From positions 3,688,215-3,752,214 of the forward strand of contig MU004181.1 in assembly GCA_010093605.1 (NCBI GenBank): 64,000 nt of DNA, given 5' to 3'. Source of the DNA: Lophium mytilinum (lineage: Eukaryota > Ascomycota > Dothideomycetes > Mytilinidiales > Mytilinidiaceae). Position numbers and translations under genes: made by a program. Under the pieces are notes generated by a model. The model was not told where the DNA came from, made no database searches, and saw nothing but the letters and a program-made list of their open reading frames with translations. Of the stretch, positions 33,093 to 42,424 are shown piece after piece (position 1 is the first letter of the stretch; each line of letters starts with the position of its first letter).

Positions 33093-34124
33093 ATGGCCTC
33101 CCTATCCACCCTAGCCGTCGTCAGCCAAAGCGGCGAATCCATTAGCTTCTTCAACAACATCACTGGAGAATTCACCGACCGTACAGAAAATCTGGCCGCA
33201 GAGCCGCACGATCTCGCATATGACAGTCCCCGAAACCTGCTTTACGTCAGCCACACCTACAGCCACGGCCACTACTTCGCCCACGGCTCCATCTGCAACA
33301 CCATCAGCGTTATAGACGCCACCACAAGAAAATTTACCGACGCCATTGAACTCACCCCATTCGGCGGCCCTCACGGCCTCAGCATCTCGCCAGACAACAC
33401 CATCCTCTACGCAACCGTGGAAACCGGCTTCCCAAATGGCGGCGGCCTCATCGGGATCAATCTCGCTTCCCGCACGATCGTAAAGAGCATCCCCAGCGAC
33501 AGCCGCGCACACTGGTTCGCACTGACGCCGGACGGGAAGAAGGCCTACACGAGTAACATGAACAGCCCGTTCATCTCGGTCTTGGACCTCGAAAGCGAGC
33601 AGCTGGTCAAGAAGATACCGGTCACGGGAAGCAGCCAGGGTGCTGTGAGCGTTGATGGCCGCTTCGCGTATTTCCCCACGCCGTCGGCACAAATGAAGCT
33701 TGAGATTCAGCCCACTATCGAGGTGGTCGACACGAGCACGGACGAGATTGTGAAGACGATACCGTTTGATGAGGGTATTGGAGCGTTACATGTCACGGCG
33801 CTGGGGAAGATTTTAGTGGTGGTGTATAGACTTGAGGAAGGTGCGTCGACTGCGGCATTGAAGCCGAAGCCGGGGGGGTTGATTGTGCTGGATCCGACGT
33901 CGTTTGAGAGTATTGGGGAAGTGGAGGTGGGCAAGTTTCCATTGTCGCTAAGGTCTTCGCCGGATGGGTTGACGGGGTATGTTGCGAACGTGTTTGGGGG
34001 TACTGTTACAGTTGTTGATTTGGAGTCGATGTCTGTGAGGAGGACGATTGATGTTGATACGAAGCCTAGGGCGGATAAGGCCTTCCATCAAGGAGCACAC
34101 GGGATGGCCCTTATTCGAGGTTGA
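33093..34124 (+). CDS. YVTN-type beta-propeller protein
   Basis: One exon encodes 343 residues with about seven repeated blades. Typical turns are EPHDLAYDSPRNLLYVSH, GPHGLSISPDNTILYAT, AHWFALTPDGKKAYTSN, SQGAVSVDGRFAYFPT and LSLRSSPDGLTGYVAN, each followed by a strand ending in a VxDxxxxxVxxTI-like motif. This is the cytochrome D1-like/YVTN repeat fold, seen in lactonase-like and surface-antigen-like proteins. There is no signal peptide, so it is probably cytosolic. No catalytic residues can be assigned. Codon use is strongly C-ending in the first half and G/T-rich in the second half, which gives a visible shift in base composition along the gene. Confidence 0.85.
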   Translation: MASLSTLAVVSQSGESISFFNNITGEFTDRTENLAAEPHDLAYDSPRNLLYVSHTYSHGHYFAHGSICNTISVIDATTRKFTDAIELTPFGGPHGLSISPDNTILYATVETGFPNGGGLIGINLASRTIVKSIPSDSRAHWFALTPDGKKAYTSNMNSPFISVLDLESEQLVKKIPVTGSSQGAVSVDGRFAYFPTPSAQMKLEIQPTIEVVDTSTDEIVKTIPFDEGIGALHVTALGKILVVVYRLEEGASTAALKPKPGGLIVLDPTSFESIGEVEVGKFPLSLRSSPDGLTGYVANVFGGTVTVVDLESMSVRRTIDVDTKPRADKAFHQGAHGMALIRG

Positions 34125-34475
34125 AATTGGGAGCAGTTTCTTGCTATGAGAGCGTTGTGGAACATACTGTAAAGTGGGCAAATAGGTGCGAATTCCCAAA
34201 AGGAATTTCCGAAAAAATCATGTTTGAGAATTTCAGATCAAAAGAAAACGCACAAGGGGCTCGTACCTCACCATGCAGCAGCCACCTCTTTAATCGCTTA
34301 CGAGGAGCGAGCATGACGGCTTCCAAAACCGGGTCTAGAAAGAGCGCAAGTTTTATTATACAATTTCATTCATCATAGCGAGTATGTCTCGCGGGTATCT
34401 AGTGTATACAAAAGCCGCCCAGGGCGTCGAGCCAACATAACAGCAAATACTTCCACAAATTCACACGCAACACGC
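34125..34475. other. Convergent intergenic region
   Basis: About 350 nt between the converging beta-propeller and receptor genes, holding both 3' ends. No other feature is seen. Confidence 0.6.
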
Positions 34476-35894
34476 TCACTTATCCAGCACCTTCAGCGGA
34501 TCAAACGGCGTCGTAGCTCTGCGCGCTGACACGCCATACGTAGCGTCATTATCGCGATCGGCACCCGGCTCCAAGAAATCCGGCACCGCCCAATCATTCT
34601 GATAGTCTTTCCTATCATCGCTATCCCGGCCCTTGAGCGACTGCTGGCTGTCGCTTCGCGAGAAGCCCAGGTCGCGCTCTTCGGACGAGCTGGCCATCTC
34701 GCGGGACTCGGTCACCACTTCGACTTCTTGCGTGACGAAGATTTTGCCCAGGTTGATGGATTCGAGCATGGGCCAGAAGACGGGGGTGGAGGCGCAGATT
34801 ATGGCGACTTGGATTTCGAGGCTGGAGAAGATGAAGATTGGGGGGGAGTAGTAGGTTAGATCGAGGACCGGGGAGGTCCCGGCGCGGTGTTGAGCGATGC
34901 TGAAGAGGCGGACGGCGCTGAAGATGGCGACGCTGCGAGAGAGTTGGGAGTTAGTATATGGGTGAACCTAGCAAAGGGTCTGGGATAAAGAGAAGGTTTA
35001 CTAACATTCCACCAATCACCAGCAATGAGATTATACCCTTCTTCCTCTTCCCCTCAAGTCGGATAGTCGACAGGAAAGGGACTGGTAAAAGCAGTATAAG
35101 GATGTCGAGCAACATATTAGAAGCTGCATGGCCCGCAAAAGCCGCAAATAACTCCTTTGGCTCCTTCGAGCCGAACATTACGCAGCGAGCGCCCTTGATA
35201 TCAAGATCCCAGTTCGCTTTGATTGGTGTACAGCCACAGAGCTGAGTGAAGAAGAAGGCAATGCCCCAACACGAAACAACGCCCAGCATGATAAAGCAAG
35301 ACCTGCGAGCCCATTTGTTGCTGGACTCTTCGAAGAGACGGAGGTATTGGAGGAGGATGGAGAGTTTGATCAACGTAGCGGAGACGATGTAGCAGGAGTT
35401 GGCGCCGAATACGTACTGAACGCCGTTAGCTACGTCTTGTTTTTTCTATCAGACCAACTACAGAAGGTGCTTACATAGAAGTAGTCAGACAGTTGCTTTT
35501 CAGAGAGCGTGTTCATATGTTGACCTAAGCCTGCGCCCGGTTCTGTAGTCTAGGTCAGTGGATCCGCTGATGCCAGAGACGAACATTATGCTCTTACGAA
35601 GGCATATAATTGCTGAACCAACTGTGGCTGTGATCTGAAAGAGAAGTCAGCAAAAGCTTGAATCATCAATTCACAAGTAACTCACCACTGCCGCAGTCAC
35701 GAAGAAGTCGTCCCATCCTAGAGTCTTAGGGAGTTTATAGCGGGTGTATAACCTTAGAGCTACAGCTAACCAGGCAGTAATCTGTAGGAATCATGTAAAT
35801 TAAGACTACCTGTGCTAGGCTGACAATATCATACCTGAAATGAGATTGAGCATCCATAGATAGTTGCAGGTCGGTTCATGATAGGAAGAGTCAT
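34476..35894 (-). CDS. Pth11/rhodopsin-like fungal integral membrane protein
   Basis: Six exons on the minus strand (35835-35894, 35686-35781, 35598-35634, 35475-35542, 35006-35415, 34476-34932) encode 375 residues. Conserved marks of the fungal rhodopsin-like (Pth11-related) family are WLAVALRLYTRYK, the LGWDDFF motif (about 41-47), GAGLGQH, YIVSATLIKLSILLQYLRLF, a CxC-containing loop (QLCGCTPIKANWD) and the late segment YYSPPIFIFSSLEIQVAIIC. The C-terminal tail (about 290-375) is hydrophilic, with Ser/Asp-rich stretches. Family members are thought to be receptors for surface or nutrient cues; no CFEM domain is present. The first membrane segment looks short, so an upstream exon may be missing. 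The small exons were fixed by frame and by splice sites. Confidence 0.82.
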
Positions 35895-37134
35895 GATGAA
35901 GGGTATAATGAAAAGTGGGCGACCAGACGAGAGCGTCACGGATAGCAAACGCTGAGACAATACCAATATTAAGCACCTGCAATGAACGAAGCGGAAACTG
36001 GCCTAGCTAAGGAGCCAGATGGGTGAAGGATGAAGGAGCGTACGAGCTCAGGTGGATAGATTGCAGAGCAAGTTAGCTAGCCTTGTGTGTTTCACAGTCA
36101 GTAACACAGGGCTCTATGTATAGTCTGTGTTTGCTAGTATTCCCCGGACTCTACAAGCATGCAATCGAGGTCCGATGTCCGTCCCTAGCACGGCGATCCT
36201 CGTGCATAGCAGGTGAGTAGGTAAGCGATGAGGGCCTTGCCGTCGCAGCAAGCGATGAAGCTATGCATCACGGCCTCTAGTCGCCCTGACCATGCTCGAA
36301 CCACACAGAATCTACAGGCGTTGAAGCAGTTGGGCAGGGCACGGGCAGAAGATCGGTCTCCGACTGCCTCAGATGAGATTGGCTAGGCGAGTTAGGATTG
36401 GCGTGACGTCAAACCGTTCACGGACTTCGCGCCCCCAACACCTCACCACCATCCTCCCATGGCACATCGGAGTCCGCTTCAGCGACCTGCACCCTGTGGA
36501 ACGCGAATACGCCAATGGGGACCTTGAAAAACGTCCATGGCTCTTTTTACACCCATGCTTCGAGCGTCTGTTTGGCTCATTCATCGGTCCGACGCACCGT
36601 GGCACGTTTCCTCCAGGGGCTCTCCTTTGTACGCCTTTGTCTATGTAAGTAGTCATGAAGCGTGTGATAATGTCACCTTGCATTCAATTGCACGTTCTCA
36701 CTGCATAATCACGTTTCTTGGTCATTTTCCGACGAATAACCTTTCTTCCTCTTTCAAGAAAGACGTCACGTGATACTCGGACTTGAACACTGCAGTCGAA
36801 CTACGGAAAATGCACCCTTCTATTGTCCCAAGACGTTGGTCCATTTCGTTCTTTACCGAATCTTAGTGCTAGATCACCATTCAACAAATTGGGACGAGAT
36901 GTGAATTTTGATTACCCGCAAGCTTGGCACGCTTGGTGGCTGTTGAAGGATCAATGGATTTACATTGACAATCTAACCTCGCAGGCTGGGTGGGCATTGA
37001 CTTATGCCGGAAGCCATATGAGGCAGGAGCTGAAAAGCATAGGACGACTGCGACAAACACTTCGAAAATATGACGACTGTTTGGCATGCCTTAAGTGGCG
37101 GCAAACAGTGTATTGGTACACACATCTCGTGTTA
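35895..37134. other. Intergenic region
   Basis: About 1.2 kb between the receptor gene and the flavin monooxygenase gene. Open frames near 36.4-36.8 kb overlap antiparallel ones and have no protein-like pattern. It must contain the receptor promoter and possibly missing receptor exons. Confidence 0.5.
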
Positions 37135-38583
37135 CTACTTCGCCTCCTTTGCCTGTTCAGCCTCTTCTTTAGCGTATGGTGGAATCTCTTCGCCAGCAGC
37201 CCATCGAAATTTATGGCCATAATGGTCATCCAACAGCCATGGAGACCCCAAATACGCCTCTCGGGCAGTCGCTCCTTCTTTCTCGACCCCCTTACGGAAC
37301 AGACCTCGTTCCTGAAGCTCCGGTATGACGAACTCGATGATATCCTCAAAAGATCCAGGATTCACGATATGAGCCAAGTTAAACCCATCGATGCCAGCGA
37401 TCTCAACCCATCTTTCCAATTCGTCCACGATCGTTTTCCCGCTCCCCACAATCTTTGCTTGCATCCCACCCAAGATCAGGAACTCTGCGATGCGGGCTTT
37501 GTTCCACGGTAGGTTATCGCTGCCCGGCACTGTACTAGCCCATCGAGCTACCATAGATTGGGCCCCCTTCGGTAGTTCGACAAACCGGAAATCCTCATCT
37601 TCCGAGTAGCTGGACAAGTCGATTCCAGTCCAGCCCCCAAAAAGTGCCAGTGCACCCTCCTTATCTCCATACGAGAGTAGCTCGTCATGCTTTTCCTTCG
37701 CAGCCTCGTCCGTCTCTGCCGCAATCAAAGTAATACCCGCAACGATCTTGATATGGCTTGGATCCCTCCCATACTTCTCCTTCGCCAGCTTCCGAATCGC
37801 ATCCACGTTTGGCCGAAGCTGCTCAGGATGCTGCGCACCAACGAAAATCGCCTCCGCATGCTTAGCACCAAATTCCTTTCCTGCAGCTGACGTGCCAGCT
37901 TGGAACAGAAACGGCGTGCGTTGAAGTGAAGGCTCGCACAGATGAGGTCCAGGCACCTTAAAGTGTTTCCCCTTGTGGTGGATTTGGCGCACGCGTTCCG
38001 GGACTGCATACTGGCCTGTCTTCTCGTCCTCTACTACCGCGTCGTCTCGCCAACTCCCTTCCCAGAGCTTGTACACGACGTCCATGTACTCGTCTGCAAT
38101 GCGGTACCTCTCGTCATGCTCGATCTGCGTATCGAGACCGAAATTCCGAGCAGCGCTGTCGAGGTACGACGTGACTATATTCCAAGCCACACGTCCTTCC
38201 GCTAGATGATCCACCGTCGAGAATCGGCGTGCGAGCGCATAGGGAGCGTCATACGTCGTGCTGGCCGTGACTCCAAAAGTCAGATTCTTCGTCGCTGCCG
38301 CCATGGCTGGAACGGCATAGAGCGGGTCATTGATGGGGAATTGGGCTCCGGATGGAAGCGCTGGTCCTGCATTCGCCGGGCCTTTGTAGACGTCGTACGG
38401 GCCCAAGACATCGGCGATGAAGAGGGCGTGGAAGTTCGCTTTGTCGAGCAGCTGGGCGAGGTCGGTCCAGAACTTGAGCGTCTTGTATTTCGTCGTTTTG
38501 TTTCGGGGATGCCGCCACAGGCCCGGGGAAAGGTGAGCTGGTGAGGTGATGGCGAAGGCGTTAAGGATGAGTTCTTTGCCCAT
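37135..38583 (-). CDS. NtaA/DmoA-type FMN-dependent monooxygenase
   Basis: One exon encodes 482 residues of the bacterial luciferase-like fold. Family signatures are FHALFIADVLGPYDVY (about 52-67), a GVTASTTYDAPYALARRFST stretch, the SEGRVAWNIVTS-like motif (here LAEGRVAWNIVTS) with DSAARNFG, HHKGKHFKVPGP, and the QAGTSAAGKEFGAKHAEAIF motif. These match NtaA/SnaA/DmoA two-component monooxygenases, which use reduced FMN from a partner reductase to oxidise compounds such as nitrilotriacetate, dimethyl sulfide or other sulfur and amine substrates. The substrate is unknown. Absence of introns and the family's bacterial abundance would fit an old acquisition from bacteria, but this is inference. 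The C-terminus is Lys/Glu-rich. No flavin reductase gene is nearby. Confidence 0.92.
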   Translation of the reverse strand: MGKELILNAFAITSPAHLSPGLWRHPRNKTTKYKTLKFWTDLAQLLDKANFHALFIADVLGPYDVYKGPANAGPALPSGAQFPINDPLYAVPAMAAATKNLTFGVTASTTYDAPYALARRFSTVDHLAEGRVAWNIVTSYLDSAARNFGLDTQIEHDERYRIADEYMDVVYKLWEGSWRDDAVVEDEKTGQYAVPERVRQIHHKGKHFKVPGPHLCEPSLQRTPFLFQAGTSAAGKEFGAKHAEAIFVGAQHPEQLRPNVDAIRKLAKEKYGRDPSHIKIVAGITLIAAETDEAAKEKHDELLSYGDKEGALALFGGWTGIDLSSYSEDEDFRFVELPKGAQSMVARWASTVPGSDNLPWNKARIAEFLILGGMQAKIVGSGKTIVDELERWVEIAGIDGFNLAHIVNPGSFEDIIEFVIPELQERGLFRKGVEKEGATAREAYLGSPWLLDDHYGHKFRWAAGEEIPPYAKEEAEQAKEAK

Positions 38584-40050
38584 TTTGAATGGTTTTGAAA
38601 GCTAATCCCTTGATCGCTGTGGAGTAGCTAAATCAGCGATTGCGGAAGTATCGAACTGCTTGCGGTCTAGGCTTTGATTCAACAACTGCGGTCTTTGCGT
38701 TATACTCAAAGCTTGACAGGTAAACGTCACGAAAATGCATCGCGGATGTCTCTACGATAAGATGCGATGACCATGCAAGCACGTTATGACCGTCCGCTAA
38801 TCAGATGCGGAAAGCCGTATTGCGTCAGTACAGGGATCGTATTCACGATCTCGCTTACCTTTCCGGAAGTGGATACTATCGGCAACTTAGCGATGCCGGC
38901 AGAACACTCCGAGAACAGTGAAGGAGTACCGAGCGGCTTAAGAATACCTTTGCTGAAGCATAGTAGAGATATAAATCGGTAAGCTCTTGTGTTTTGACAT
39001 TGGATCAAGCAACGTGCTGGGGTACGAATGGTAGTTGGGGAGTAGCAATGCTCTAGCGAACGCACTGTATTCAAATAAATCATCATCTGTCGTCCTGAGC
39101 TCTTCCTTCAAAAAGTTAATTTCCTCTTTGTCTCTCATTAATGGCTCACGCATCTTGTATAGTCACCATGCCTTTCACTATCGGTCACGATTTAGCCAAG
39201 GCAATCGCTAGAGGACTACGATCGTAAGAGGACGAGGTAGGCATCAAGCAGAATTTCAAGGCGATGCTTTTGAGGCCATCCTAACATGCCAAGAGTTCAC
39301 ACAATACGTAAGGTCACGAGTGGCGGCTAAGTCATGTGACATAGAATGCTTTCTCTGATATAAAATGCCCGCCGATTCTTCTCGGAACAGCAACAAAGGT
39401 TTAGTGGGGTTGCATCAAACCAACCTGTGCCTGGTATGATGAGAGCGAGTGACAGACTGCTTTCACATAAAATGCGAAATCGAGCAATGGTGGTAGTCCT
39501 GCCGGAGAAGGTGGTGGCGGAGGTTTGCAACACAGCACAGCACGCAGTCCATGGTGTGGTCCGGGTGCATTTAACCCGCTTCTATGATGACGCTCATCTC
39601 AATTCAGAACTGCCCAGCCCAAGATCTCTCACGAATCGATTATAGCTATACGTATCAAGCAGTAACACCCTTCATCATCTAAATCAAACGTTGAACAGCA
39701 TCAGAAAACCCTTGGGAGCCCACCACATTCTTCGCGACGTTCCGACCGATTAAACCACCGCAAGACCCCACTTCCCCAGAGCTCCATACGAGAGGGGTTC
39801 GTTCTTTTCTTGACCACACCCTCCATGGATTTCGATCTCTGTGATTTTTGCTCCTCCAAAGCCCCGTCCAACTCCATGAAGACTCTACTCCTCACGACGG
39901 GAAAGATGTTTTATACCCCCTCCGCCAAGACCCGTTCCCGTCACGTGGAGGCGGTGAAGTCATGGGTTCAATGGGATGAGAAGCACCTGTGACCATGCTG
40001 GTGAACACGGGTGAACTCACCGGAGTACTCGGAGCCGTGCTTAGTCATGA
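38584..40050. other. Intergenic region with a possible relic segment
   Basis: About 1.5 kb with no firm gene. A segment at about 39.70-39.90 kb, read on the minus strand, resembles part of the 40.4-40.6 kb sequence: both contain CTCTCGTATGG followed by a Trp/Gly-rich stretch (WGSGVLRWFNR versus WGSGGSTAAW). This suggests a diverged local duplication. Confidence 0.45.
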
Positions 40051-40575
40051 CTAGGAATGGCTGGGTATATAATCTCTCGTCGAGCTAAGGTGTGAGGGCC
40101 AGAGGTGTGGTTCCAATTCATCCATCTTCGAAAGCCCACCAGCAAAATTGCCATGGTGGTGTGGTTGAAACCTCTCCCTGTACAAATGCGATGGATCTGG
40201 AGTCAAATCGGCCGAGAGACATGTCGATGGAGGACTGGAGAGGAATCGGGGATCGAAATCGCTCTGAAAGAAGGCGCATGGAGGTTTGCGAGTGGCGCGG
40301 TGCTCCGTGCTGTGAAGGAGAAGCATGATAATGGTGGTCGTTGGCGGGAGGCGTTGGTGTGCATCTATGTCATGAGAGAGACTTTGCCTTCTCAAGTGTA
40401 TTGGGACGATCTCCGTTACCACTTTCGGAAGAGTCTCATCATCGTTGAATATTTCGATGGCCCGGCTCCCCCAAACTCCATAATCCCAGTGCCGCACATT
40501 GTTGAAATCTCCAGTCCATCGCCGAAAGCCCAGGCGGCTGTTGAACCACCAGACCCCCATACGAGAGTAGGCCAT
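40051..40575 (-). CDS. Doubtful orphan ORF overlapped by an antiparallel frame
   Basis: A 174-codon open frame starts at ATG 40575. Its first 50 residues are Trp/Arg-rich (MGVWWFNSRLGFRRWTGDF); the rest is His/Pro-rich and looks less protein-like. On the opposite strand 40105-40584 is also open (159 codons, first ATG near 40153). Its composition is reasonable too (for example YWDDLRYHFRKSLIIVEYF). At most one is likely to be coding, and I cannot decide which. A partly similar segment lies near 39.7-39.9 kb. Confidence 0.25.
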   Translation of the reverse strand: MAYSRMGVWWFNSRLGFRRWTGDFNNVRHWDYGVWGSRAIEIFNDDETLPKVVTEIVPIHLRRQSLSHDIDAHQRLPPTTTIIMLLLHSTEHRATRKPPCAFFQSDFDPRFLSSPPSTCLSADLTPDPSHLYRERFQPHHHGNFAGGLSKMDELEPHLWPSHLSSTRDYIPSHS

Positions 40576-40894
40576 TGGTTGTAGAAACGGTGGCCATCTC
40601 CTCCCATGAAGAAATCAATGGTCTGGTAAACTAGACATTTTATAGGAGAGATTCACGAGTGATTATGTTATCAGGTGGAATGCACATGACTATTACTTCT
40701 GGGACGACGTAGTCAGGAGCCCGGCGAATGGCTGAAGAAGAAGATCGATGCTTATAGCGAAATAGACCGGAGGCGGTAAAGACGAAACAAAGGTCTATTA
40801 GCGATCTAGAACGCAAGACTCGACCGGGTATAAGAAGAAACACAATACACTCCCTTCCAAACAACTCCCCCCTACTCACACAAACAACCTCCCC
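40576..40894. other. Short intergenic region
   Basis: About 320 nt between the doubtful ORF and the 3' end of the PAQR gene. The end of this stretch is strongly C-rich on the plus strand and merges into the similarly biased 3' part of the PAQR gene. Confidence 0.5.
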
Positions 40895-41890
40895 TCAACC
40901 CGCCACACACCCCCCCAACCCCTCCCCCCTCCCAACCCAATCCCACGCCTCCCAAACGCCCCCCAAATGCACCACCGCCCCAACCACCACCAAGCAATGA
41001 AAAATCTGATGACTCCCCCCCAAAACATCGACCCACCTCCCCTTCCCCCCACCCCACCGCTCCCAAACCCACCTCTCCGGCCACCTCCCCGCGAAAAACC
41101 CCGCCCCAATCCCATACGCCACCCCCTCGCCCAACCACCACCGCATCCCGCTCTTCCCCCACATATCCGCCCAGCCATACAACCACAACCCATGCGCAAT
41201 CGGCGCAAACCCGCTCAGCGCCGTCGCCACAAACGCCGTCGTGCGGACGGAGCGGCAGCGGGGGCCTTGGAGGCGCGGGTGCAGCACTAACACCGCCGTG
41301 AGGGAGGTTAGGATGGAGATCATGCTCCAGTAGAGGAGCTTGAGCGCGGGCTCGCAGTAGAAGCCGACGTGGATGCCCGAGATGAAGGAGGCGAGGATGA
41401 GGAGGAGGATGCCGGCGTAGTCGGCGAGGAGGGCGGCGGCGTTGATGGAGTGGGAGTGCGACATGCAGGTGTGGTACGTCGCGGACAGGGAGAAGGTGGT
41501 GAGGGCGGCGAGGAGGTTGAGGGTGAAGATGGCGCGGTCGAGGGGTGTGGAGGTGGGGAGGTGGGCGCGGAGGAGGGATTGCGGGTAGGGGGTGAAGGAG
41601 AGGAGGAGGAGGATGGCGGGAAGGAGGTGGGTGTAGATGTTTAGGGTCTCGTTGTGGAAGTAGGAGAGGGAGTGCAGGCAGTGCGCGAAGGAGTTGGAGA
41701 CGGGGCGGTAGGCGGTGCGGATGTATGGGTTGTCCTGGTACCAGGGTGGGAGGTCGTTGAAAGAGAGAAGCCGGACGGGGATGTCTGGGTCCAGAGGGTG
41801 TGCTTGAAGCTTTGGAGGCTCGTCTGAGGTCCTGGAGGCTAGTCGGAGGAGCGTAATTGGCCTCCGGAGGGTGACAGTAATGGAGGCCAT
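40895..41890 (-). CDS. PAQR/Izh family (adiponectin-receptor-like) membrane protein
   Basis: One exon encodes 331 residues with seven predicted membrane segments. Family marks are FHNETLNIYTHLLP (79-91), SATYHTCMSHS with metal-ligand His140, LADYAGI (155-161) and GSHQIFH with His294 and His298. Together they give the three-histidine zinc site of PAQR hydrolase-like receptors. Yeast Izh proteins of this family affect zinc and sterol/lipid metabolism, and mammalian AdipoR members have ceramidase activity. The specific role here is inferred only. The last 70 residues are unusually Gly/Trp-rich with strong G bias on the coding strand. The protein ends soon after the seventh segment, which is normal. 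Confidence 0.9.
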   Translation of the reverse strand: MASITVTLRRPITLLRLASRTSDEPPKLQAHPLDPDIPVRLLSFNDLPPWYQDNPYIRTAYRPVSNSFAHCLHSLSYFHNETLNIYTHLLPAILLLLSFTPYPQSLLRAHLPTSTPLDRAIFTLNLLAALTTFSLSATYHTCMSHSHSINAAALLADYAGILLLILASFISGIHVGFYCEPALKLLYWSMISILTSLTAVLVLHPRLQGPRCRSVRTTAFVATALSGFAPIAHGLWLYGWADMWGKSGMRWWLGEGVAYGIGAGFFAGRWPERWVWERWGGGKGRWVDVLGGSHQIFHCLVVVGAVVHLGGVWEAWDWVGRGEGLGGCVAG

Positions 41891-42424
41891 GATTCAGCAG
41901 GTATAGAGAGAAAGATGGGAGTTGGCTGTAAGACTATTGAAGAAGTTCAGAAACCACCATCCCAGTCATCCAGAGAAACGCAGCAACAACGGCGGAAAAA
42001 GGAAAAAGACATGAAAGCTCGGGACCGGTATACTTAACGCGGCAAGGGAGTGGGCGGATGTAAAATTTGTAAGTGAGGCACGCCTAAATCCGTGAGTAAT
42101 TTCTGATGATAAGACTGGGCTGGTGAGTGGTCACCGGATGAGTCGGATCCTCGGCAACATGCTAAAAATGATGATCGGCGCCGTGGTCCTCCTGCGTACC
42201 CGTGGGTCTCCTATGCGTAACTCCAGTCATACTCGGTAAATAGCCAACCTTGGGTCCAGAGGACGAATTAGAAGCTATATTAATTGGGTACTTTTGATAT
42301 CTGAGGCCTGTATCCATGAGAGATGTGAGTAGATATATCCTTCCACCAATCCCAAGTCATAATATCATTACCATGTCTGTCCAAATTCTCCGACCTAAAA
42401 TACCGCATGCACGTCTCAAGGGAC
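41891..42424. other. Intergenic region
   Basis: About 530 nt between the PAQR promoter side and the 3' end of the phosphatase gene. No gene, RNA or repeat is seen. Confidence 0.6.

Noticed and set aside
36823-37512. 229-codon plus-strand open frame
   Set aside because: Its second half is the antisense shadow of the FMN monooxygenase gene, and the first half has no recognisable feature.
41369-41644. Gly/Glu-rich plus-strand frame
   Set aside because: It is the antisense of the PAQR coding exon and is low-complexity.
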